Shown: piece after piece, positions 25,324 through 32,979 of the stretch
How positions within the stretch are numbered: the stretch's first letter is position 1
How the letters are laid out: each line of letters begins with the position of its first letter
Source of the DNA: Flavobacterium alvei
GTDB taxonomy: Bacteria > Bacteroidota > Bacteroidia > Flavobacteriales > Flavobacteriaceae
NCBI RefSeq assembly: GCF_002920895.1
Contig: NZ_PQVG01000001.1
Coordinates: 62,001 to 126,000 of the forward strand
Reading direction: 5' to 3'
Length of the DNA stretch: 64,000 nt
Made by a program: the position numbers and the translations under genes
Notes under the pieces: model-generated
The model's database searches: none
The model's input: the letters and a program-made list of their open reading frames with translations, nothing else
What the model was told of the DNA's origin: nothing

Positions 25324-26292
25324 ATGAAAAACATTGCCATCATAATGGGCGGATATTCAAGCGAATATAAAATATCCTTAATCAGCGGAAACGTTGTCTA
25401 TCAATTTCTTGACAAAACCAAATACAACGGATTTAGAATTCATATTTTCAAAGAAAAATGGGTTTATGTTGACGATAATGAAACTGAATTCCCTATTGAC
25501 AAAAACGATTTTTCGACTACCGTAAACGGAACTAAAATTACTTTCGACTGTGTTTTCAACGCCATTCACGGAACTCCGGGCGAAGACGGATTGATGCAAG
25601 CCTATTTTGAACTAATTGGAATGCCGCAATCTTCATGCGATTATTATCAAGCGGCATTAACGTTCAACAAACGCGATATGCTTTCGGTTTTAAAACCATA
25701 CGGAATCAAAACAGCTACTTCTTATTATTTGAACAAAGGAGAACAGATCGATACTGCCGAAATCGTAAAAACCGTTGGCTTACCTTGTTTTGTAAAACCA
25801 AATAAATCAGGGTCCAGCTTTGGAATTTCGAAAGTAAAAACCGAAGCCGAATTGCCAATTGCTATTGAAGTGGCTTATCAAGAGGACAACGAAATTATTA
25901 TTGAAAGTTTCTTGGATGGTACCGAAGTTTCTGTTGGAGTAATCAATTATCAAGGAAAAGTAATTGTTTTGCCAATCACCGAAATTGTTTCTGAAAATGA
26001 TTTCTTTGATTATGAAGCCAAATACCAAGGAAAATCTCAGGAAATCACGCCTGCCAGAATCTCCGAAGAAATGACCCAAAAAGTGAGTGAAGCAGCCAAA
26101 CGCGCTTATGAAGTTTTGAAAATGAAAGGTTTCTCCCGAAGCGAATTCATCTTCGTAGATGGCGAACCTCATATGCTCGAAATGAACACCATTCCGGGAT
26201 TGACAACTGAAAGTTTGATTCCGCAACAAGCCAAAGCAGCAGGAATTTCATTGACGGATTTGTTTACGAATGCTATTGAATTGGCTTTATAA
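25324..26292 (+). CDS. ddl: D-alanine--D-alanine ligase
   Basis: 322 aa. ATP-grasp ligase of peptidoglycan precursor synthesis in the cytosol. MGGYSSEYKISLISG at the N-terminus, FNAIHGTPGEDGLMQ, FVKPNKSGSSFGI (ATP loop) and the metal-binding LEMNTIPGLTTESLIPQQA are all in place. Divergent from the PASTA gene. The 60 bases before the start contain CCCAGAACCCAATACC-type linker words rather than a recognisable promoter. Confidence 0.95.
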   Translation: MKNIAIIMGGYSSEYKISLISGNVVYQFLDKTKYNGFRIHIFKEKWVYVDDNETEFPIDKNDFSTTVNGTKITFDCVFNAIHGTPGEDGLMQAYFELIGMPQSSCDYYQAALTFNKRDMLSVLKPYGIKTATSYYLNKGEQIDTAEIVKTVGLPCFVKPNKSGSSFGISKVKTEAELPIAIEVAYQEDNEIIIESFLDGTEVSVGVINYQGKVIVLPITEIVSENDFFDYEAKYQGKSQEITPARISEEMTQKVSEAAKRAYEVLKMKGFSRSEFIFVDGEPHMLEMNTIPGLTTESLIPQQAKAAGISLTDLFTNAIELAL

Positions 26293-26300
26293 AAAAGCAA

Positions 26301-26370
26301 CTAAGAAGCTAAGTAACTGAGGGACAAAGTTTTTTTTTCGAATAAACGCCTCAGTTTCTGATATTCTTAG
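26301..26370. repeat. imperfect hairpin in word-repeat linker
   Basis: CTAAGAA (26301-26307) and AACTGAGG (26315-26322) pair with CCTCAGTT (26349-26356) and TTCTTAG (26364-26370), with a nine-T run inside the loop. It follows ddl and precedes the toxin-antitoxin pair. It may be a terminator remnant; the ACTAAG words recur to 26395. Confidence 0.55.
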
Positions 26371-26403
26371 TAACTTAGAGCCTTAGAAACTAACCACTTA
26401 AAA

Positions 26404-26628
26404 ATGATTGACTATAAACAATATATCGCAATAAATACTCAAATTCGTTTTGGGAAACCTACGATTATTGGTACTAGAATAACCGTATTTGATATTTTAT
26501 ATTGGATGGCAAACGGAATGAGCATAAATGATATTATTGAAGATTTTCCAGAACTAAATGAAAACCAAATCAAAGCTTGTCTTGCCTATTCTGCCGATAG
26601 AGAACATAAAATTCAAATTACATTATGA
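26404..26628 (+). CDS. DUF433 antitoxin-like protein
   Basis: 74 aa. IRFGKPTIIGTRITVFDILYWMANGMSINDIIEDFPELN is the DUF433 signature, a winged-helix-like DNA-binding fold found in VapB-like antitoxins. The stop overlaps the start of the downstream DUF5615 gene by 4 nt (ATGA), the usual antitoxin-first order. It probably represses the pair and neutralises the partner; this follows from the family, not from direct evidence. Confidence 0.85.
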   Translation: MIDYKQYIAINTQIRFGKPTIIGTRITVFDILYWMANGMSINDIIEDFPELNENQIKACLAYSADREHKIQITL

Positions 26629-26966
26629 AATTGTTATTGGATCAAAACATCTCTCTTAGAGTTATTTCTAAAATTAAAAATAATTTTCCCGAGGCAAAAC
26701 AAGTAAAAGAACTTGGAATCGAAAATTATTTAGATATTGAAATATGGGAATTTGCCAGAGATAATAAGTTTACAATTGTGACTTTTGATGCAGACTTTTA
26801 TGATTTATCTCATTTAAATGGACATCCTCCAAAGATAATTTGGTTACGGTTTGGCAATACTACAAATGATTTAATTGCTTCAATCATAAACTCCAGATAT
26901 TCAGTTATAAATGATTTTATTAACGCCAAAGACTATTCAGAAATTGTTTGTTTAAAAATAAAATAA
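26625..26966 (+). CDS. DUF5615 PIN-like toxin
   Basis: 113 aa. KLLLDQNISLRVI at the N-terminus and DIEIWEFARDNKFTIVTFDADFYDL carry the conserved acidic residues of DUF5615, a PIN-like nuclease fold (Mut7-C-related). Together with the DUF433 gene it forms a compact toxin-antitoxin pair inserted between ddl and the TMEM175-coaD genes. Both genes are AT-rich. The nuclease activity and target RNA are inferred only. Confidence 0.82.
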   Translation: MKLLLDQNISLRVISKIKNNFPEAKQVKELGIENYLDIEIWEFARDNKFTIVTFDADFYDLSHLNGHPPKIIWLRFGNTTNDLIASIINSRYSVINDFINAKDYSEIVCLKIK

Positions 26967-26978
26967 AAAGATTAAAAT

Positions 26979-27557
26979 ATGAACAAAAGCAGACTCGAAG
27001 CCTTTAGCGATGGTGTATTAGCCATAATCATTACGATAATGATTTTAGAAATAAAAGCACCCGAAGACGATAGTTTCGAATCCTTGCAACACCTGATTCC
27101 TGTTTTCTTGAGTTATGTTTTGAGTTTTGTTTATGTTGGAATTTATTGGAATAATCACCATCATATGTTTCAGGTGGTCAAAAAAGTGAGTGGTTCTATT
27201 TTGTGGAGCAATCTGTTTTTGCTTTTTTGGCTTTCCTTGATTCCTTTTGCCACGAGTTGGATTGGAGAACATCAATTTTCGGCCGTACCTATGAGTGTTT
27301 ACGGCTTTGTTTTGTTGATGTGTGCCGTTTCTTATATCATTCTTCAAAATAAAATCATCAAACTCGAAGGCAATGATTCGGTTTTGCATCGTGCAGTCAA
27401 CAGTGACACTAAAGGCAAAATATCGATGGCTTGCTATATTTCGGCAATCCCATTGGCTTTCGTTTCACCTTGGATTTCTGGACTACTATATATTGCAGTA
27501 GCCCTAATTTGGGTAATTCCAGATTCAAGAATTGAAAAACAATTAAATAAACTTTAA
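26979..27557 (+). CDS. TMEM175-like (DUF1211) potassium channel
   Basis: 192 aa with six predicted membrane helices. The first helix has RLEAFSDGVLAIIITIMILEI, the FSDGV signature of prokaryotic TMEM175 proteins, which are potassium-permeable channels. A basic tail closes the protein. It follows the toxin gene after 12 nt and precedes coaD by 1 nt, so it is probably translated from the same messenger as coaD. Confidence 0.88.
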   Translation: MNKSRLEAFSDGVLAIIITIMILEIKAPEDDSFESLQHLIPVFLSYVLSFVYVGIYWNNHHHMFQVVKKVSGSILWSNLFLLFWLSLIPFATSWIGEHQFSAVPMSVYGFVLLMCAVSYIILQNKIIKLEGNDSVLHRAVNSDTKGKISMACYISAIPLAFVSPWISGLLYIAVALIWVIPDSRIEKQLNKL

Positions 27558-27558
27558 A

Positions 27559-28017
27559 ATGAGAAAAGCTATTTTTCCAGGTTCGTTCGATCCAATTACG
27601 TTAGGTCACGAAGATATTATCCGAAGAGGAATTACTCTATTTGACGAAATTGTAATTGCCATTGGTGTCAACGCCGAAAAAAAATATATGTTTACCCTTG
27701 AAGAAAGAAAACACTTCCTCGAAGATACTTTCAAAGACGAACCCAAAATTTCCATCATCACTTATGAAGGTTTGACAATTGATTTATGCAAAAAAATAGG
27801 TGCTAATTTCATCCTTCGTGGACTAAGAAATCCGGCCGATTTTGAGTTCGAAAAAGCCATTGCCCACGCCAACAGAAGAATGTCTAAAATTGAAACCGTG
27901 TTTCTATTAACTGCTGCAAAAACCTCTTTTATAAGTTCAAGCATTGTCAGAGACGTAATTCGACATAAAGGTCAATACGAATTATTGGTTCCTGATGCGG
28001 TGAGAGTAAAAAAATAG
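27559..28017 (+). CDS. coaD: pantetheine-phosphate adenylyltransferase
   Basis: 152 aa, typical length. Penultimate step of coenzyme A synthesis. The nucleotidyl-transferase motif PGSFDPITLGHEDII (TxGH) at residues 6-20, RGLRNPADFEFE and the C-terminal ISSSIVRDV motif are intact. It starts 1 nt after the channel gene. Confidence 0.95.
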   Translation: MRKAIFPGSFDPITLGHEDIIRRGITLFDEIVIAIGVNAEKKYMFTLEERKHFLEDTFKDEPKISIITYEGLTIDLCKKIGANFILRGLRNPADFEFEKAIAHANRRMSKIETVFLLTAAKTSFISSSIVRDVIRHKGQYELLVPDAVRVKK

Positions 28018-28087
28018 TGTTTCCTCCTTAAATTTGTAAAAGGCTTTAATTAACACTACTTTCGCAAAAAATTAGACAAAAACAGAA

Positions 28088-28648
28088 ATGGAAAGAACAT
28101 TAAATAAACGCAGCGGATCACAATGTGAACTTTGTGCAGCAACCGAAAACTTAAAAGTATATACCGTTTTACCAACAAAAAAAGGAGGCATTGACGAAAA
28201 TATTTTGGTTTGCCCCACTTGTATCGACCAAATAGAAAATCCTGGACACGAAGACCAAAATCATTGGAGATGCTTAAACGAAAGTATGTGGAGCGAACAT
28301 ATTCCGGTGCAAGTAGTTTCGTGGCGTATGTTGAGCCGTTTACGCAATAATGAATTATTAGAAATGATGTATCTTGACGAAGATACTTTAGCTTGGGCAC
28401 AAGCTACTGGCGAAGGCGAAGATGACGAAAACAAAGTCATTCACCGCGACAGCAACGGAGTAATTCTTGCCACTGGAGATTCGGTAGTTTTAATCAAAGA
28501 TTTGAAAGTAAAAGGGTCGAGTATGGTTGCCAAACAAGGAACTGCCGTAAGAAACATCAGATTAGACCACGAAAATGCCGAATATATTGAAGGTCGTGTT
28601 GATGGCCAAACGATTGTAATTATTACGCAATACGTGAAGAAAATATAA
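28088..28648 (+). CDS. PhnA/YjdM family zinc-ribbon protein
   Basis: 186 aa. Two CxxC pairs (CELC and CPTC) form a zinc ribbon in the first 50 residues; the C-terminus is the PhnA domain (GDSVVLIKDLKVKGSSMVAKQGTAVRNIRL, split by hand). Despite the old name the family is not phosphonoacetate hydrolase, and its role is unknown. An upstream TACTTTCG (28058-28065) is one base off the -7 consensus. It ends at a strong hairpin. Confidence 0.85.
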   Translation: MERTLNKRSGSQCELCAATENLKVYTVLPTKKGGIDENILVCPTCIDQIENPGHEDQNHWRCLNESMWSEHIPVQVVSWRMLSRLRNNELLEMMYLDEDTLAWAQATGEGEDDENKVIHRDSNGVILATGDSVVLIKDLKVKGSSMVAKQGTAVRNIRLDHENAEYIEGRVDGQTIVIITQYVKKI

Positions 28649-28674
28649 TTGGAAGTGGAAAGTTAGAAGTACCA

Positions 28675-28716
28675 AAAAACGAAAACGTCCTGAGAAATCA
28701 AGACGTTTTCGTTTTT
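28675..28716. terminator. terminator after the PhnA-family gene
   Basis: A perfect 15-bp stem (28675-28689 / 28702-28716) with a 12-nt loop and flanking A and T tracts, between the PhnA-like gene and the convergent helicase. Confidence 0.9.
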
Positions 28717-28759
28717 AACAGGGATGTTTAACATTCTTAATTTGAAATCTGATCAGAGT

Positions 28760-28857
28760 GATAGAGAACGAATGTTATTAAGTTAAAGAATTTTGTCGAT
28801 GATTTTGTCAGAATGACAAATAAACCTTAACTTAATGACATTGATAGCGAACGAGTG
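28760..28857. repeat. palindromic element flanked by direct 15-mers
   Basis: GATAGAGAACGAATG (28760-28774) and GATAGCGAACGAGTG (28843-28857) match at 13 of 15 positions. Between and partly within them, arms 28771-28786 / 28827-28842 form a 16-bp stem, and inside it TTTGTCA-GAA-TGACAAA (28804-28820) forms a second hairpin. The layout resembles a miniature mobile element. Confidence 0.65.
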
Positions 28858-28872
28858 AAGAGAATCTGAAAT

Positions 28873-30219
28873 CTACTCCTCTTCTTTCTTAATCACCTTT
28901 CTGGCAACTTCAATTTTAAATTTCTTGCCTTTCATTTTTTCGTCCTTAATGTTGTGAAGTAAATCTTTTACTTTATTGAATTTTACGGCGGCGAATGAAA
29001 TAAAATCCTTCACTTCAATCAATCCTAAATCGCCTTTTTCGAGTTTCCCTTTTTGGGAAAAGAAACCTACAACATCAATTTTGTTCAATTTATTTTTCTT
29101 TCCACCACTGATGTAGATGGTTTGAAATTCGGGTGGTTTTGGTAAAGTTGTATTGTTTTTTACTTCCAAAACTTCCATTCCATAATCGATATAATCGAGT
29201 TTTTTCTCGCTTTCGTTTACAATAAGATAAGCCGTTCCAGAAGCTTGCATACGAGCTGTTCGACCATTTCTATGCGTGAATTCATCTTCCTTTAAAGGTA
29301 AATGATAATGAATAACGTGTTTCATTTCGGGAATATCGAGTCCACGTGCAGCTAAATCTGTTGTGATTAAATAGCTTACACTTCCGTTTCTGAATTGGAT
29401 TAAAGCGCGTTCCCGTTCGTCTTGATCCATTCCGCCGTGGTAATAGGTGGCGTAAATCCCTTTTTCGTTCAACGTGTCGCTAATGCGTTCAGCAGCATCT
29501 CTGTGATTGCAAAAAACGATGGCCGATTGCGATTTCAGGGAACAAATCAGGTTGAACAAACTTCCCATTTTGTCTTTTTCCTTTGAAACAATCATTTTTG
29601 TGGACAGATTGCTCGTTTCTTCTTCATTAGGAATAAAATCCAAAATCGTAGGATTGACCACTCGGGTATATTTTGGAATTTCAATATCAGAAGTTGCCGA
29701 AACCAAAACGCGTTTGTTCAGTTTCGAAAGTTTTCCAATAATGAAGGACATTTGCTCGTGAAAACCCAATTGCAAAGATTTGTCGAATTCGTCGAGAATC
29801 AAGGTTTCTATTTTGTCTAAACGAAAAGTGCCTCGGTCAATATGATCGGCAATTCGTCCCGGAGTTCCAATTAAAACTGCTGGAGGATTACTCAAATTCT
29901 TGATTTCAGTGTCAATGGAATGTCCGCCGTAGCAAACGTTGACTTTGTAATCGGTTCCCATTTTTTTCCAAACTTGCTCAATTTGCAAACCCAATTCACG
30001 CGAAGGAACGAGAATCAAGCATTGAACAGAAAGAATTTCGGGTTTAAGCATTTCGAAAATGGGCAACAAAAAAGCCAAAGTTTTCCCGGAACCTGTTGGC
30101 GAAAGCAGTAAAACATTATTGTCGCTCAAAATGGTTTCCTGGGCGGCAACCTGCATTTCATTTAGGTTTTCGATTCCTAAATTGAACAATATATTGTTGG
30201 AATGGTGTTTTTTATTCAT
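28873..30219 (-). CDS. DEAD-box RNA helicase with DbpA domain
   Basis: 448 aa. The helicase core reads SPTGSGKTLAF (Walker A), LDEFDKSL (motif II, DEFD rather than DEAD), SATSDIE (motif III) and HRNGRTARMQASG (motif VI). The C-terminus (from about residue 370, ISGGKKNKLNKIDVVGFF) is a DbpA-type RNA-binding domain, which in E. coli DbpA recognises 23S rRNA hairpin 92, so a ribosome assembly role is likely. Its -7 element ends 4 nt before the ATG. Confidence 0.9.
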   Translation of the reverse strand: MNKKHHSNNILFNLGIENLNEMQVAAQETILSDNNVLLLSPTGSGKTLAFLLPIFEMLKPEILSVQCLILVPSRELGLQIEQVWKKMGTDYKVNVCYGGHSIDTEIKNLSNPPAVLIGTPGRIADHIDRGTFRLDKIETLILDEFDKSLQLGFHEQMSFIIGKLSKLNKRVLVSATSDIEIPKYTRVVNPTILDFIPNEEETSNLSTKMIVSKEKDKMGSLFNLICSLKSQSAIVFCNHRDAAERISDTLNEKGIYATYYHGGMDQDERERALIQFRNGSVSYLITTDLAARGLDIPEMKHVIHYHLPLKEDEFTHRNGRTARMQASGTAYLIVNESEKKLDYIDYGMEVLEVKNNTTLPKPPEFQTIYISGGKKNKLNKIDVVGFFSQKGKLEKGDLGLIEVKDFISFAAVKFNKVKDLLHNIKDEKMKGKKFKIEVARKVIKKEEE

Positions 30220-30223
30220 TTTG

Positions 30224-30231
30224 CAAAGGTA
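30224..30231 (-). promoter_or_regulatory. -7 element abutting the helicase start
   Basis: Minus-strand TACCTTTG, a perfect TAnnTTTG, with only 4 nt to the ATG at 30219. It predicts a leaderless or near-leaderless transcript. Confidence 0.6.
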
Positions 30232-30239
30232 GTAGAAAA

Positions 30240-30334
30240 GTGTTCAGTAATCAGTTTTTATTGTTCAGATATGAAAACTGAAATAGAAAATGGAATGACT
30301 ACTGAACACTGATTACTGATTACTGATCACTTGA
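30240..30334. repeat. word-repeat linker (TACTGATTACTGA)
   Basis: Between the helicase and the NUDIX gene. Units such as GTTCAGTAATCAG (30242-30254) and ACTGATTACTGATTACTGATC (30308-30328) are related as inverted and direct copies. No gene is seen. Confidence 0.6.
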
Positions 30335-30940
30335 TTACTGAACACTAATCTTCTCTTCTTCGAACAATAATTTAATGTTCTCGTACGATTTTTTTAAGAC
30401 CTCTGGAATCTCATTTGGTTTAATCCAAACTGCTTTTTCGATTCCTTCTTCAATTTGTCCCACTGGAATTCCATCAAAATCTGACTGCATTTCAAACCAT
30501 TGTGTTATTTTTAGTTTATAAACACCGTTTCGTTTGAAAACGTGATAGGTTTTTTGAAGCTTTTTGGTAATCGTCAATCGATTAACTCCTGTTTCCTCTT
30601 CGACTTCCCGCATTGCGGTTTTTTCAATTTCTTCCCCTTTTTCTGTTCCGCCTTTGGGTAAATCCCATTTTCCACCTCTAAAAATAAATAAGACCTCGCC
30701 TTTTTTATTATAAACCAATCCTCCTCCTGCTTTAGAAACAGGAATTTTGGATTTCAAAGTTTTCATAATTTCCTTTTCATCAGGATAATAGAGGTAGGCT
30801 TTTTGAATTTTATTTTGAAACATTTTTACTATAAGCTGCACTATATCAACGCTTTCTAATAAAAATAACTGAAAATTAGTCTCTTTGGAGATTTCATTTG
30901 TCAAAAAAAGTGGTTTGTCGTTCACAAAAACTTTATACAT
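30335..30940 (-). CDS. NUDIX hydrolase
   Basis: 201 aa. The N-terminal 60 residues are not recognised. The NUDIX box is complete, GGTEKGEEIEKTAMREVEEETGV read across two pieces, followed by a typical IEKAVWIKPNEIPEVL. It cleaves a nucleoside diphosphate-linked substrate that cannot be named. The start codon is 7 nt from that of the divergent pyrE, and the pyrE -7 element overlaps this ATG. Confidence 0.88.
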   Translation of the reverse strand: MYKVFVNDKPLFLTNEISKETNFQLFLLESVDIVQLIVKMFQNKIQKAYLYYPDEKEIMKTLKSKIPVSKAGGGLVYNKKGEVLFIFRGGKWDLPKGGTEKGEEIEKTAMREVEEETGVNRLTITKKLQKTYHVFKRNGVYKLKITQWFEMQSDFDGIPVGQIEEGIEKAVWIKPNEIPEVLKKSYENIKLLFEEEKISVQ

Positions 30941-30965
30941 TTGTACTATGATATTTAATAAAGAT
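30914..30965. promoter_or_regulatory. overlapping divergent promoters of NUDIX and pyrE
   Basis: For pyrE, TACATTTG (30936-30943) is a perfect -7 element with a TTTG -33-like motif at 30914-30917 (18 nt spacing); it ends 4 nt before the ATG at 30948. For NUDIX, minus-strand TATCTTTA (30958-30965) is one base off consensus. Each promoter lies inside the opposite gene's first codons. Confidence 0.65.
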
Positions 30966-31595
30966 ACTGCCGAAAAAACTGCCGAATTACTTTTGCAAAT
31001 TAATGCAATTAAATTGAATCCAAGAAATCCTTTTACATGGGCTTCGGGATGGCAATCACCAATTTATTGTGATAACCGAATAATTCTCTCATTTCCAACT
31101 ATTAGGAATTATGTTCGAGACGAATTTTCAAAAAACATCGAAAAACAATTTGGAAAACCTGATGTAATTGCGGGTGTTGCCACTGGAGCCATTGGAATTG
31201 GCATGCTAGTTGCCGAAAGCTTAGGATTGCCGTTTGTTTATGTTCGTCCAGAACCCAAAAAACATGGCCGTCAAAACCAAGTGGAAGGCTTCCTACAAAG
31301 TGGTCAAAATGTAGTAATTGTAGAAGATTTAATTAGTACAGGAAACAGTAGTTTGTTGGCTGTAGAAGCTTTGCGAGCAGCAGGAGCCAATGTAAAAGGG
31401 ATGGCTGCCATATTTACTTATGGTTTTGATGTTGCCCAAGAAAACTTTAAAAACGCCAATGTCGATTTGTTTACTCTTAGTAATTATCAAAATCTATTGA
31501 ATTTGGCAGTTGCAAAAAGATACATCACTGAAGAAGAAGAAGCTACTCTAAGAGAATGGAATTTGAGTCCTTCGACTTGGGGAGTTGAAAAATAA
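30948..31595 (+). CDS. pyrE: orotate phosphoribosyltransferase
   Basis: About 215 aa from the ATG at 30948 (MIFNKDTAEKTAELLLQ); the frame extends upstream but that part is antisense to the NUDIX gene and lies before the promoter. The PRPP-binding motif VVIVEDLISTGNSSL and a glycine-rich substrate loop (GVATGAIGIGMLVA) are intact. It forms OMP from orotate in pyrimidine synthesis; pyrF, the next enzyme, is at the other end of this window. Confidence 0.95.
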   Translation: MIFNKDTAEKTAELLLQINAIKLNPRNPFTWASGWQSPIYCDNRIILSFPTIRNYVRDEFSKNIEKQFGKPDVIAGVATGAIGIGMLVAESLGLPFVYVRPEPKKHGRQNQVEGFLQSGQNVVIVEDLISTGNSSLLAVEALRAAGANVKGMAAIFTYGFDVAQENFKNANVDLFTLSNYQNLLNLAVAKRYITEEEEATLREWNLSPSTWGVEK

Positions 31596-31660
31596 ATTGA
31601 TTTAATTTAGCATTGTTGATTGTATCCCAAAACTTCGGGATAAATATAAATTTTTAGAAA

Positions 31661-32053
31661 ATGAACTTAGAAAGTCCCAAAGTCACAGTAGAAAAATCAG
31701 CTGAGTATTTATACACTCAATTGTCAGATGTTAGAAATTTCGAAAAATTAATGCCCGAAAACATTGCTAAATTCGAAGTTCTTGGTGATGATATTTTTAA
31801 TTTTGGGTTAAAAGGCATGCCTGAAATTAAACTAAGATTAAAAGAAGGTGTTCCTTATTCTAAAATAATTTTGAATGCCGCCAGCGACAAATTACCGTTT
31901 ACTTTGGTAGCAAATATTAATGCAATTTCAGAGTATTCGAGCGATGTAAAACTAGATTTCGAAGGCGAATTCAATCCGATGATGGCTATGATGATCAAAG
32001 GACCTATTTCGAAATTTATTGAAACTTTGGCTGGAAACATGTCGAAATTGTAA
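31661..32053 (+). CDS. SRPBCC-fold protein
   Basis: 130 aa. A single START/Bet v1-like (SRPBCC) domain: it begins with ESPKVTVEKSAEYLYTQLSDVRNFEKLMPENI, typical of polyketide cyclase-like proteins, and ends MIKGPISKFIETLAGNMSKL. Ligand unknown. It follows pyrE by 65 nt with a TATCCC/GGGATA inverted repeat (31623-31628 / 31637-31642) between them. Confidence 0.8.
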   Translation: MNLESPKVTVEKSAEYLYTQLSDVRNFEKLMPENIAKFEVLGDDIFNFGLKGMPEIKLRLKEGVPYSKIILNAASDKLPFTLVANINAISEYSSDVKLDFEGEFNPMMAMMIKGPISKFIETLAGNMSKL

Positions 32054-32080
32054 GATAATATTTTTTTATAAAACTAAATG

Positions 32081-32112
32081 AAAAGCCGTCAATATTAAAT
32101 TGAACGGCTTTT
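32081..32112. terminator. bidirectional terminator, SRPBCC / phosphatase
   Basis: AAAAGCCGT (32081-32089) pairs with ACGGCTTTT (32104-32112) around a 14-nt loop between convergent genes. Confidence 0.8.
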
Positions 32113-32132
32113 ATAATTAAAATATTTCAAGT

Positions 32133-32951
32133 CTATTTTACCAAATACTTTTTCTTTATTTCCTTTTTTACCTTTTCAGTAATACCAAATTCGGTAGCCA
32201 GCATAGCATCTATACTGCCGTATTTTTTAATGATATTATTCCAAGAGGCCTCTAGATAAGGTGCTTTTACTTCCATTAATTTTGCCATTCTTTCTTCTGG
32301 GATTCCGTAGGCTTTGTATTTAGACAAATCGGTTTTGGCTATTGCTTCATTAGATCTTAAGTAATCTTTCATAATTTCTTCATCAGAAACATCTAAAATG
32401 TGCAAAAATAAAGCCGATGCTAATCCTGTTCTGTCTTTGCCAGCCGTACAATGAAACAAAACCACAGATTCCTTTTTTGAAATTTCATCAAAGAAAGGTT
32501 TAAAGTCTTTGATATGGTTTGTAAAGCCATTACTTGTGCTAATCATTAACGAATCTAATGCCGTCTCACTAAATTTTGGAGACATTAAAACTTTCATAAA
32601 TCCGCCCATTTCTTTGTCGTTGATAGATCCAATCATAGCTCTTTTGGTTTCTATTTTTTGGCTAACAGGAATAAAATCAGGGTCTTTTTGTATCTCACTA
32701 TCCGATCTAAAATCTACAATTGTGGTAATATTCATTTCATCAAATCTTGTAATATCACTTTCTGTAAGTTTAGAAAAATTACCTGAACGATATATAATAC
32801 CATCTTTAATTTTTTTCCCTTCTTTATTTTCAATACCGGATAACGATCTGAAATTAGGGCTATTTTCTATATTCATACTTTTTTGAGCAAAACCGCTTAT
32901 TGCCAAAAATAGCGATAGCATAGTTGCTTTTAATTTGATTGTGTTTTTCAT
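32133..32951 (-). CDS. secreted tyrosine/lipid phosphatase (Y_phosphatase3)
   Basis: 272 aa. A signal peptide (MKNTIKLKATMLSLFLAISGFAQ) exports it. NFRSLSGIENKEGKKIKDGIIYRSGNFSKLTESDI and the P-loop HCTAGKDRTG, with catalytic cysteine, mark the IphP/LipA-like phosphatases that act on tyrosine, phosphoinositides or other phosphomonoesters. It starts 28 nt after the TonB-dependent receptor ends, so they are one operon. It may free phosphate from a compound bound by that receptor; this is inference. Confidence 0.88.
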   Translation of the reverse strand: MKNTIKLKATMLSLFLAISGFAQKSMNIENSPNFRSLSGIENKEGKKIKDGIIYRSGNFSKLTESDITRFDEMNITTIVDFRSDSEIQKDPDFIPVSQKIETKRAMIGSINDKEMGGFMKVLMSPKFSETALDSLMISTSNGFTNHIKDFKPFFDEISKKESVVLFHCTAGKDRTGLASALFLHILDVSDEEIMKDYLRSNEAIAKTDLSKYKAYGIPEERMAKLMEVKAPYLEASWNNIIKKYGSIDAMLATEFGITEKVKKEIKKKYLVK

Positions 32952-32979
32952 TTTATATTTTTTTAATACAATTTATTTT

